A DNA stretch of 6,490 nucleotides, taken from contig JAFTEP010000096.1 in assembly GCA_017453605.1 (NCBI GenBank), forward strand, positions 1-6,490. Reading direction: 5' to 3'. Within the stretch, counting starts at the first letter, position 1. Every line of letters begins with the position of its first letter. Of the stretch, positions 1 through 6,238 are shown piece by piece. The notes beneath the pieces were generated by a model. That model was not told the origin of the DNA. It did not search any database and was given only the letters and a program-made list of their open reading frames with translations. The position numbers and the translations under genes are program-made. The DNA is from Clostridia bacterium (GTDB taxonomy: Bacteria > Bacillota > Clostridia > Oscillospirales > SIG627).

Positions 1-697
1 GACAGATGTCCTTGTCGATCCCGAACACCGTGACGTCCTCGACGACCGCGCGCTGAGGAAGATCGCAGACGTAAAGTATCGTTTGGGCGATATCGTCCGC
101 ACTCATCAGGTCGTTGACCTCGCCTATCCCCGAAGCGCTCTGGAAGCCGGTGCTCGCGGACGAAGGAATCACGCAGGAAACTCTGACTCCGTACGGCTTC
201 ATCTCAAGATAGAAGCCCTTTGAAAAGTTCAAAACTCCGGCCTTCGCGGCGGCGTAGGTGGTCCAGGCCGGCCAGCACTGGCGGGCGCAGATCGAAGAGA
301 TATTTATTACGGTGCCGCATCTTTGCTTTTTGAACTGATCCGCAAATTCCCTGCAGCCGTAGATGACCGAACTGAGGTTCAGCTTTATGATGGCGTCGAT
401 CTCTTCCACGGTCTGATCCGCGACCTCTTTTATGGAGATCCCGCCGCCCGCGTTGTTTATAAGTATATCTATCCTGCCGTACTTTTCGGTCACGCTTTTT
501 CTCAGCCTCTCCCAGTCGGCGGGAACGGTGACGTCCGTGCAAAAGGTCATTGCGCCGCCGGTCTCTTTACAGGCCGCCTCGAGTTTTTCCTTGTTTCTTG
601 CCGCCATGACGACCGTGTCGCCTTTTTCTGCGAAAGCCTTCGCCGCCGCCTTTCCGAAACCGCTGGACGCTCCCGTGATAACAACGATCCTTGACAT
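1..697 (-). CDS. Short-chain dehydrogenase/reductase, 3' end cut by window edge
   Basis: This is a classical NAD(P)-dependent SDR oxidoreductase, probably cytosolic, acting on an unknown alcohol or carbonyl substrate. The 232 visible residues carry the Rossmann cofactor motif TGASSGFG (8-15), the NNAG motif (81-84), an active-site Asn candidate (N107), and the catalytic Ser135, Tyr148 and Lys152 (YAAAK). Ser and Tyr are 13 residues apart, as is usual in the family. The usual PG after the sixth strand is replaced by IPSS (177-180). The visible end, VTVFGIDKDIC, resembles the C-terminal strand of the family, so probably only a few codons are missing at the left edge. The start is fixed by a strong AGGGAGGA site (703-710) five bases upstream. 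The gene lies 20 bases after hydE and is probably the last or a late gene of the same operon. Family assignment is secure; substrate is not known. A sugar or polyol substrate would fit the neighbours but is only inference. Confidence 0.93.
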   Translation of the reverse strand, partial: MSRIVVITGASSGFGKAAAKAFAEKGDTVVMAARNKEKLEAACKETGGAMTFCTDVTVPADWERLRKSVTEKYGRIDILINNAGGGISIKEVADQTVEEIDAIIKLNLSSVIYGCREFADQFKKQRCGTVINISSICARQCWPAWTTYAAAKAGVLNFSKGFYLEMKPYGVRVSCVIPSSASTGFQSASGIGEVNDLMSADDIAQTILYVCDLPQRAVVEDVTVFGIDKDIC

Positions 698-717
698 TGT
701 GTTCCTCCCTGATGATC

Positions 718-1746
718 TCATTTTTTCACGTCGCCGCGGTCGACGACGATGTTATACCCCGCGTTTTTCACGCGGCTTTTAAGACATTCTATGCACTGGG
801 CGGCTTCCTCGCCGGTGCAGATCTTGTTGTCGTATAATTCGTATTTTTTCCTCGCCGATGCCGGCGAGAGGTTGGGCATCACCACGTTCGCTCCGGCTTT
901 CAGCCCCCTCTCCCTGCCGTCGGGAGCGACGGTGCCGAGAGCGGTCGTCGCCGGGATCAGCGCGTGAGGGAACATGAGCCTGAGGATGCTTATGAGTCTC
1001 AGCGTCAGATCCAAAGAGCCGTCGGGAAATCCGGCGAACGGTGTGTCCCGGTGGTGTATAAACGGTCCTATGCCGATCATATCAGGAGAAAGCTCTTTCA
1101 AAAAGCGCAGATCCGCGACGAGATCGTCGGGCGTCTGATAGGGAGAGCCGACCATGAAGCCGCTCCCGACCTGATAACCGAGATCTTTCAGGTCGAAAAG
1201 GCAGCGCTTCCGGTTCTCTAAGGTCTGCGACGCCGGATGGAGGCGGGCGTAGTGGGCGGGAGAGGCGGTCTCGTGCCTCAGAAGGTATCTGTCCGCTCCC
1301 GCCTCGCGGAGTTTTTCGTAGCTTTCGCGGCTCCGTTCCCCGAGAGAAAGCGTCACGGCGTCTTCGGGAAATTCTTTTTTTATCTCCCGTATCAGCGCGG
1401 TCAGTCTTTCGTCTGTGAAAGCGCCGTCCTCGCCGCCCTGAAGGACGAAGGTGCGAAATCCCAGCGCGTGTCCCTCTCGGCAGCAGGAGAGGATCTCGGC
1501 GTCCGTCAGACGGTATCTGTCGGCTTTGGCGTTCGATCTTCTTATCCCGCAGTAGCAGCAGTCGCAGCGGCAGATGTTGGAGATCTCTATCAGCCCGCGT
1601 ATATAGACCGCGTCGCCGTAGACCTCGCGGCGCACTTCGTCTGCGGCGGCGCGGAGTTCTTCGTCGGCTTCCCCGGCAAAGAGCACTTTCAGAGCGCCGT
1701 CGGAAAGATCGCAGGTTTCTTTTAACCGTTTTACGTTCTCATTCAT
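718..1746 (-). CDS. hydE: [FeFe]-hydrogenase maturase HydE (radical SAM)
   Basis: HydE is a cytosolic radical SAM enzyme that, with HydG and HydF, builds the diiron subcluster of the [FeFe]-hydrogenase H-cluster; it acts on the Fe(CO)2(CN)-cysteine product of HydG. The 342 residues match the usual length of about 350. The radical SAM CX3CX2C motif is C59, C63, C66 within a RGLIEISN...CGIRRSN context typical of HydE. A C-terminal CX7CX2C motif (C310, C318, C321) matches the second FeS cluster site of HydE and argues against the related PylB. Further HydE-like blocks are IGIGPFI (224-230), ATTALGT (266-272) and GANVVMPNLSP (285-295). Two blocks deviate from what I recall of the family: GSPYQT (200-205) where GLPGQT is common, and HHRDTP (231-236) where PHPDTP is common. 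The start codon overlaps the end of the upstream hydrolase gene by 8 bases and has no clear Shine-Dalgarno site, so translation is probably coupled. No hydF, hydG or hydrogenase gene is visible here, so they must lie elsewhere, or this is a HydE-like paralogue with another job. Confidence 0.9.
   Translation of the reverse strand: MNENVKRLKETCDLSDGALKVLFAGEADEELRAAADEVRREVYGDAVYIRGLIEISNICRCDCCYCGIRRSNAKADRYRLTDAEILSCCREGHALGFRTFVLQGGEDGAFTDERLTALIREIKKEFPEDAVTLSLGERSRESYEKLREAGADRYLLRHETASPAHYARLHPASQTLENRKRCLFDLKDLGYQVGSGFMVGSPYQTPDDLVADLRFLKELSPDMIGIGPFIHHRDTPFAGFPDGSLDLTLRLISILRLMFPHALIPATTALGTVAPDGRERGLKAGANVVMPNLSPASARKKYELYDNKICTGEEAAQCIECLKSRVKNAGYNIVVDRGDVKK
1739..1746 (-). other. Stop/start overlap ATGAATGA coupling the hydrolase and hydE
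   Basis: On the minus strand the last codons of the glycoside hydrolase gene (AAT GAA TGA) overlap the hydE start (ATG AAT GAG). The bases just upstream (CCGGCTCCGAAAA) contain no GGAGG-like site. This pattern suggests that hydE is translated by ribosomes that have just finished the hydrolase gene. Confidence 0.8.
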
Positions 1747-3643
1747 TTTTCGGAGCCGGAGCGGTCCTCAGCCAGACGGCGATCGGAGTCGCCCAGTCCC
1801 TGCCGAGGTGCGCGTAGTCGGACAGAATGAAATCTTTGCCGTCTTTGTCCGTGAAGCGGCGCGCCAGGAGCGCGTTTCCGGGATCGGCGGAAGAAGACTT
1901 CACCGCGCCTTTGGAGTCCCTCGCGAAGGTGAAGACGTCGTCGGGGCTACATTCGGCGGCGAGCATCAGAGGACCCGCGGCGAACGAAACGAAATTGGAG
2001 TCGTCGGGGTCGCGCACGACGTTCTCGGCTTCCACCGAGTAGATGCCGTCGTGAGCCGTGAGATTCGTGTAGAGGACGTCGGTTTCCCACTCGACGGGCT
2101 TTATCTCCCTGACGGAGAAGTCGAAGCGGACGAAAACGACGCTCTCGCCGCACCATTGCCTGTCGTAGACGGCGTAACCCTTTACGCAGAGGTCGGGCGC
2201 GGGGGAGAAGAAGGTCCCGCCCTCGCTCCAGCCGGGGATCCTGACTCTCAGCTTGAAGCGCCTGGGAGAAGCGCAGGAGACTTTTATCGAGACCGAATCG
2301 TTTGTCGGGTAGTTTCCGCGGACGGAGATCTTCACGCCGTCATCTTCAAAGTCGGCGTCGCCGAAGAATTCGAGATAATAGCCGTCGCTGTCTTTCATGA
2401 GAGCGCTCAAGGCGTACATACCGACGCCGGCGGAGCCGATGCACACGCAGCAGCCGTAATAGCTGCCGTCGCTCAGAAGCTGGCTCCCGCCCGGTTTGTC
2501 GCCGCGTCTGCGGGAGCGGAGCGGACTGTAGCTGTCGAAGGGGAAGAAGATGTCCTTCAAGGTCCCGGCGGGCACTTTGGAGGCGAATTTGTCCCTGATA
2601 TATCCGCACGTGCAGCCCTCGGTGTTGAGGGAGCCGAGATAGCCGTTGTACCACGACTGCTCCATCAGGTCCGCGAAGGAGGAGTCTCCCGTGAGCGCCA
2701 GAAGTCTCGAGCAGAACTTCATCCATGTCACCGTCACGCAGGTCTCCTGCATGATGCCCTCGTAGTAGGCGGTCTGACGCGCGGTCGAATGGTCGAACAG
2801 CTCGTGGGTGCAGCCGCAGGAGCCGATCACCGTCAGATCGCTGTTGACGACGGCGTTCGCGAAATTAAGAACGCTCGTTTTATACTGTTCTTCCCCGGTC
2901 ACGAGGTAGTATTCGAGAAGACCCTCGAAGCAGGAGATCATCTCGTAGGCCTTCGAGACCCCGTACTGATAGGGATAGACCCTGTTTTCGCGGGCGAGAG
3001 CGAAGATGTCCGCGACGCCGGAGCCTCCGGAGGCGATGATGTGGCGGGCGAGGGCGAGATAGCTCTCTTTTCCGGTGATCCTGTAGAGCTTTACGACCGG
3101 CTCGAGGATGGAAGCGGAATTCATCCCGAACCAGGCGGTCGAGGTGTCGGTGATCTTTATTTTGCCGTCGCCGATGCGCTCGCAGATATAGTCGAGGGCG
3201 CCGGAACAGAAAGAGATTATCTTTTTTTCGAGCTCTTTGTCGCGGCAGATGTCAAGATAGTATTCGAGAGAGAGGATCACGTACTTTCTGCACCAGAGGT
3301 CCCAGCCGCAGAACTCTTTCGCGCGCTCGTAGCTCGAGACCCTGCCGTCCTCCTTGGCGACCGTCAGCATATCCTTCACGGCGTCGGTGATGACTTCAAA
3401 CAGATCCTCGCTCTTGGTGTACTGCCAGACGAGACAGGCGCCGCGCATCATCTTGCCCCAGTATTCGCCTCTCCAGCCCTTGTTGGAGGCGTCGATCTGT
3501 TCCCTGAACTGATCGGCGAACCTCTTCCACAGAAAGCGGTCCTTGAGCTGACGTTCTTCGAGAAACTTCGAACAGCTCTCGACCTCGTCGTAAAACTTCT
3601 TTTTTTCTCCGGCGTATTCCAGCCTGTTTTTCGCCTTGTCCAT
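1739..3643 (-). CDS. GH127-like (DUF1680) glycoside hydrolase, divergent and cysteine-rich
   Basis: This 634-residue protein belongs to the DUF1680/GH127 superfamily, whose characterised member HypBA1 is a beta-L-arabinofuranosidase using a zinc-bound cysteine nucleophile. An alpha-helical (alpha/alpha)6-barrel-like part covers roughly residues 1-410 and a beta-sandwich follows (RFKLRVRIPGW 462-472, GYAVYDRQW 489-497, AAGPLMLAAE 555-564). HypBA1 binds zinc through an E-x-C pair and two adjacent cysteines; the matching residues here are probably E300/C302 and C398/C399. The family's acid/base glutamate may correspond to E281 (THELF). The common CCPPN sequence after the nucleophile is replaced by CCVCIGS, so this is a divergent branch and its substrate should not be assumed to be arabinofuranoside. 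There are about 21 cysteines, eight of them in residues 276-401. No signal peptide is seen, so it is probably cytosolic and acts on imported oligosaccharides. AAGAGGAG six bases upstream supports the start. It sits 32 bases after the 4-TM gene and overlaps hydE. Confidence 0.85.
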   Translation of the reverse strand: MDKAKNRLEYAGEKKKFYDEVESCSKFLEERQLKDRFLWKRFADQFREQIDASNKGWRGEYWGKMMRGACLVWQYTKSEDLFEVITDAVKDMLTVAKEDGRVSSYERAKEFCGWDLWCRKYVILSLEYYLDICRDKELEKKIISFCSGALDYICERIGDGKIKITDTSTAWFGMNSASILEPVVKLYRITGKESYLALARHIIASGGSGVADIFALARENRVYPYQYGVSKAYEMISCFEGLLEYYLVTGEEQYKTSVLNFANAVVNSDLTVIGSCGCTHELFDHSTARQTAYYEGIMQETCVTVTWMKFCSRLLALTGDSSFADLMEQSWYNGYLGSLNTEGCTCGYIRDKFASKVPAGTLKDIFFPFDSYSPLRSRRRGDKPGGSQLLSDGSYYGCCVCIGSAGVGMYALSALMKDSDGYYLEFFGDADFEDDGVKISVRGNYPTNDSVSIKVSCASPRRFKLRVRIPGWSEGGTFFSPAPDLCVKGYAVYDRQWCGESVVFVRFDFSVREIKPVEWETDVLYTNLTAHDGIYSVEAENVVRDPDDSNFVSFAAGPLMLAAECSPDDVFTFARDSKGAVKSSSADPGNALLARRFTDKDGKDFILSDYAHLGRDWATPIAVWLRTAPAPKNE

Positions 3644-3675
3644 TTTTTACTCCTCTTAATTAATTTGCGGTATAT

Positions 3676-4644
3676 TTACATATCGGTGGTGTCGATATAG
3701 TTGTCGGGGAAGTCGGGATTGTAGGAATAGACCCCGGACGCCTGATCGAGGTCGAGATCCCTGTCCGTCTGGACGCAGCCGTCCGAAGAGGAAGCTCCGG
3801 TCGGGGAATTCGTCAGGGAACCGTCGGCGCGAATACTGTTTTCATAGCGCCTGAGTTCTTTTTTTCTTTCCTCCTCGAGACGCGCGATCTCGACAGGGTC
3901 GGTCGTCTGCCAGTAGTTCTTGCAGTCGGCGGCAAATTTTGAGTTCTTTTTCTTTTGCGGCAGGGTCGGAGCCTCGCAGACTCTGAGCGTGAGGAGCATC
4001 AGGCAGGAATAGGCTCCGATCAAGATCCCGAGGCATAAGACCGCGAGGATGAGGGTGCAAAAAAGCGCGAAGTAGTAGGAGGCGTCGGCGTTCGCGGGCA
4101 GGATCTCCTCTATAGAGCCGACGAGAGGTCCGGCGTCTGAAACAGAGGCGAAGAAGATCGCAAGCGCCGTAGTGAGAAGCGCGGCGGGCAGAACGAAGCG
4201 CGGATCTATCCAGCGGTATCCGAGCAAAGAGCGGGCGCGCTCGTAAAGACGCTTTGAAAGGTTGTCGGAGGAGGTGTCGATGGCGTAACTTGCGTAGGCC
4301 GGTTTATACGAGAGCCTGACGACAAGGAAGATGACGAGCGAGACGGCGATCGGGAAAACGAACTGGAAAAAAGCCCAGGCGGCTAAGAACCAGTACCATT
4401 TTGAGATATCGAAGATCGGCGATGAAACGTTCCTGAAAACGTGCCAGAGAGCCGAGACGACGGGCAGTCCGTTCGGGAAAAAGCTCTCGGCGGCGCCGAA
4501 CGAGAAAGCGATGAAGACCGCAAAAAACAATACGGATGCGACCGGGACGATGATCCTGTAGGCAAGAGAGTTCTTTTTTTGTTTTTTCGTCTCCGCTTCG
4601 GCGCGGAAGACGGCGCCGGAGACGTCGAAAGCTGTACCGGTCAT
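3676..4644 (-). CDS. Unrecognised 4-TM membrane protein with charged cytosolic tail
   Basis: I do not recognise this 322-residue protein. It has four hydrophobic segments, at about 30-51, 84-109, 149-167 and 190-219. The Lys-rich N-terminus (KKQKK, 20-24), the basic loop between segments 2 and 3 (about 110-148) and the KKK patch after segment 4 all fit N-in/C-in topology by the positive-inside rule. The tail of about 100 residues contains a short highly charged helix that may be a coiled coil (EIARLEEERKKELRRYE, 252-268), then a Ser/Thr/Asp-rich, probably disordered end. No catalytic motif, transporter signature or signal peptide was seen. The start codon lies one base after the stop of the 3-TM gene (TGA-A-ATG), and an AAGGTGG site sits inside that gene. 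The two proteins are therefore probably made together and may form a complex. A transport or sensing role is possible but not shown. Confidence 0.8.
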   Translation of the reverse strand: MTGTAFDVSGAVFRAEAETKKQKKNSLAYRIIVPVASVLFFAVFIAFSFGAAESFFPNGLPVVSALWHVFRNVSSPIFDISKWYWFLAAWAFFQFVFPIAVSLVIFLVVRLSYKPAYASYAIDTSSDNLSKRLYERARSLLGYRWIDPRFVLPAALLTTALAIFFASVSDAGPLVGSIEEILPANADASYYFALFCTLILAVLCLGILIGAYSCLMLLTLRVCEAPTLPQKKKNSKFAADCKNYWQTTDPVEIARLEEERKKELRRYENSIRADGSLTNSPTGASSSDGCVQTDRDLDLDQASGVYSYNPDFPDNYIDTTDM

Positions 4645-4645
4645 T

Positions 4646-4990
4646 TCATTTTTCCACCTTTTCTTTTTTCGTGCTGAAGGCTCTTATCAGAAGTCCGACG
4701 GGAATGACGATAAAGAGCGCTCCGAAAAGCAGGATGAGAGGCACGGCGACGTAGGCTTTCATTTCGAATTCGTCCTCCGCGACGGCGCAGGGCAGCGCGA
4801 ACACCGCGCATATCGCCGCAATGCCCCCGGCGATGATGACCGCGACGCTCAGGATCGTGAAAACGGTGTTGTGCGCCGCGAGAAGAAAGTCCGCAAGATA
4901 ATAGGCTCCGAACGAAAACCCGATCAGAACGATCTCCAGACCGGCGAATTTGAACAGTTGGGCGATAGCGGATCTTTGTTTCAGGGTCAT
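4646..4990 (-). CDS. Unrecognised small 3-TM membrane protein
   Basis: This 114-residue protein is almost entirely hydrophobic. Three likely membrane helices lie at about 16-38, 42-69 and 80-103, with an acidic loop AEDEFEMK (71-78) between the second and third and a basic tail (STKKEKVEK). The basic tail suggests a cytosolic C-terminus and, with three helices, an outside N-terminus, though the N-terminus is also basic and topology is uncertain. No known family was recognised. An AAAGGAG site seven bases upstream supports the start. The gene follows the kinase gene by 12 bases and its stop is one base from the start of the 4-TM gene, so the two membrane proteins look like a coupled pair. Confidence 0.8.
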   Translation of the reverse strand: MTLKQRSAIAQLFKFAGLEIVLIGFSFGAYYLADFLLAAHNTVFTILSVAVIIAGGIAAICAVFALPCAVAEDEFEMKAYVAVPLILLFGALFIVIPVGLLIRAFSTKKEKVEK

Positions 4991-5002
4991 GGCGCTTCTC
5001 CT

Positions 5003-5938
5003 TTAAGTTTTATTATCCCGGATCCTTTCGGTTTTTGCCTCCGCGAAGATCCTGTCGAAGTCCTTTTTCAGAGGGGGACGGGTGCCTCTCTGCAGGCAGG
5101 CGGCGCTTCCCGATGCGACCGCCGCCCTGAGGCGGTCCGGGGACGGAAGAAAATTCGCCTCGGCGAAGATGAATCCGGCGAGAGAACTGTCTCCCGCGCC
5201 GATCGTGGAGACCGGCGGCTCGTCCGGCGCGGCGCAGAAGAACACGCCCTCACGGCAGGCGAGGCAGGCGCCGAGAGGGCCGAGCGAGACCATCACGTTT
5301 TCGACCCCGTTTTTTCTGATACATTCGGCTGCCAAGGCGGCTTCCTCGACGCTTTCAGGCTCTTTGGCCGTATAGCGCGCGAGCTCCTCGCGGTTTGGCT
5401 TTATGAGATACGGCCCGAGCGCGAAGACCTCCTCCGTCGAAAACGAGTTCGAGTCCAAAACGAGCTTCACTCCGCGCCCGACAAGTTCTGAAACGGCTTC
5501 GGAAAGCTCTTTTTTCGGACAGCCGGGCGGAAGTCTGCCGGTGAGGGTGAGAAAATCGCCTTTTTCAAGGGCTCTGAAGACGGGAGCGAGCCTTTCGCAG
5601 AGCGAAGCGTCGACCGAAAAGCCGTCGAAGCTGAGGCGCGTTTCGCACTCGGCGTGGACCGTGATATTCGTGCGGATCTTTCCCGGATAAACGATCTTTT
5701 CGGCGTTCACCCCGTCGCGGATAAGACAGTCTGAAAACTCCTTCTCGTCGTCGGCTCCGAGGACGACGGCGGCGGTGTTTTTCAAGCCGAGCGAGTTCAG
5801 CGCGCGGCTCAGGTTCACGCCCTTTCCGCCGGCGTCACGGTCGGTGATGACGGCGTTGTTTTCGCGCCCGGCGATGAAAGTTTGGGCTTTGCAGTGCACG
5901 TCGACTGCGGGACAGAGGGTGAGGGTCGTGACGTTCAT
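5003..5938 (-). CDS. PfkB-family hexose-phosphate kinase (1-phosphofructokinase/tagatose-6-phosphate kinase type)
   Basis: This 311-residue cytosolic kinase belongs to the ribokinase/PfkB fold, in the group of 1-phosphofructokinase (FruK) and tagatose-6-phosphate kinase (LacC), which phosphorylate a sugar phosphate with ATP to give a bisphosphate. With the chosen start, the protein opens with MNVTTLTLCPAVD, like FruK (TLNPALD). It then shows the substrate-side GGKGVN motif (37-42), the RTN motif (89-91), the PNREE metal/phosphate motif (181-185) and the anion-hole GAGD with catalytic base D250. Ser in STIGAGDS, rather than the Asp of DTxGAGD, is as I recall it in the FruK group. The frame is open 16 codons further up to 5986, but that part overlaps the likely promoter, lacks family similarity and is rejected. 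No fructose PTS gene is visible, so FruK and LacC cannot be told apart. It is the first gene of the minus-strand operon. Confidence 0.9.
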   Translation of the reverse strand: MNVTTLTLCPAVDVHCKAQTFIAGRENNAVITDRDAGGKGVNLSRALNSLGLKNTAAVVLGADDEKEFSDCLIRDGVNAEKIVYPGKIRTNITVHAECETRLSFDGFSVDASLCERLAPVFRALEKGDFLTLTGRLPPGCPKKELSEAVSELVGRGVKLVLDSNSFSTEEVFALGPYLIKPNREELARYTAKEPESVEEAALAAECIRKNGVENVMVSLGPLGACLACREGVFFCAAPDEPPVSTIGAGDSSLAGFIFAEANFLPSPDRLRAAVASGSAACLQRGTRPPLKKDFDRIFAEAKTERIRDNKT

Positions 5939-5943
5939 TTGCG

Positions 5944-5948
5944 CTCCC
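5944..5948 (-). promoter_or_regulatory. Ribosome binding site GGGAG setting the kinase start
   Basis: GGGAG lies five bases before the ATG at 5938 on the minus strand. It favours this start over the upstream in-frame ATG at 5986. Confidence 0.65.
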
Positions 5949-5976
5949 GAAACGATAAAGTTTGTCTTACAGTATA

Positions 5977-6005
5977 ATTTAAACACAACGCCGGAGAAAA
6001 GTCAA
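5977..6005 (-). promoter_or_regulatory. Probable sigma-70-type promoter of the kinase operon
   Basis: On the minus strand, TTGACT (6000-6005) is followed after 17 bases by TTAAAT (5977-5982), which would start transcription near 5970 and give a leader of about 32 bases. An alternative -10, TATACT, overlaps the next six bases (5971-5976) but is 23 bases from the -35. The -35 box is good (5 of 6) and the -10 moderate (4 of 6). Confidence 0.5.
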
Positions 6006-6013
6006 GAAAAAAC

Positions 6014-6033
6014 TTGTCATAAAAGGCTGACAA
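6014..6033. repeat. Inverted repeat TTGTCA-N8-TGACAA, possible operator
   Basis: Perfect six-base arms (6014-6019 and 6028-6033) flank an eight-base spacer. The repeat lies nine bases upstream of the kinase -35 box and 37 bases upstream of the recA -35 box, where an activator or repressor could bind. A third TTGTC occurs at 5962-5966, near the expected kinase transcript start. The regulator is unknown, and short arms of this kind can occur by chance in AT-rich DNA. Confidence 0.4.
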
Positions 6034-6070
6034 ATATATTTTAAGCGCAAAAAAAAGAGCCTCGGGGATA

Positions 6071-6099
6071 TTGCCTTTATTACAGCTTTGTGATATAAT
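6071..6099 (+). promoter_or_regulatory. recA promoter, extended -10 sigma-70 type
   Basis: TTGCCT (6071-6076) and a perfect TATAAT (6094-6099) are separated by 17 bases, and TG at 6091-6092 makes it an extended -10 promoter. Transcription should begin near 6106, giving a leader of about 133 bases before recA. No GAAC-N4-GTTC LexA site of the Bacillota type was found around it. Confidence 0.82.
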
Positions 6100-6104
6100 T
6101 TATA

Positions 6105-6188
6105 CGGGCGAGGGGTTTTTGAATCCCGGCGGCAAGACCGCGCCGATCGCGCGCGCCGCGGCGGGGGACGAAAAGGGACCCGAGCCCG
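6105..6188 (+). promoter_or_regulatory. GC-rich, probably folded 5' leader of recA
   Basis: The leader begins about where transcription should start and could close on itself. CGGGC (6105-6109) pairs with GCCCG (6184-6188), then GA faces GA, then GGG (6112-6114) pairs with CCC (6179-6181). Inside, CCC (6125-6127) can pair with GGG (6163-6165) and GCGGC (6129-6133) with GCCGC (6155-6159), with a GCGC/GCGC tip (6140-6143, 6149-6152). The flanks are AT-rich. I do not recognise a known riboswitch. GC-rich DNA pairs easily by chance, so function is unproven. Confidence 0.4.
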
Positions 6189-6238
6189 GATGATAAGAAT
6201 TTTTTTAAGATCTTTGAAGGGATCAGAAGGAAGAGAAA

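Noticed and set aside
1237..1725. Plus-strand open frame opposite hydE
   Set aside because: It is antisense to a well-supported gene and shows no family similarity or ribosome site.
1808..3700. Plus-strand open frame of 630 codons covering nearly all of the hydrolase gene in antisense
   Set aside because: It begins at a GTG without a ribosome site, has Arg/Gly/Ala/Val/Asp-rich composition with no recognisable domain, and mirrors a clearly real gene. High GC content removes stop codons from the opposite strand.
4871..5491. Plus-strand open frame of 206 codons opposite the kinase and the 3-TM gene
   Set aside because: It is an Arg/Glu-rich antisense frame spanning two real genes, with no recognisable motif.
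5939..5986. Longer kinase start at 5986 adding 16 residues
   Set aside because: The added residues do not resemble the family, the codons lie over the probable -10 region, and a ribosome site and family-like N-terminus support 5938.
6184..6206. Possible intrinsic terminator formed by the leader stem and the T run
   Set aside because: The stem ends 11 bases before the T run, whereas an intrinsic terminator needs the stem directly next to it.
5939..6238. LexA/SOS box upstream of recA
   Set aside because: No GAAC-N4-GTTC palindrome was found; a lineage-specific variant of the site cannot be excluded by eye.
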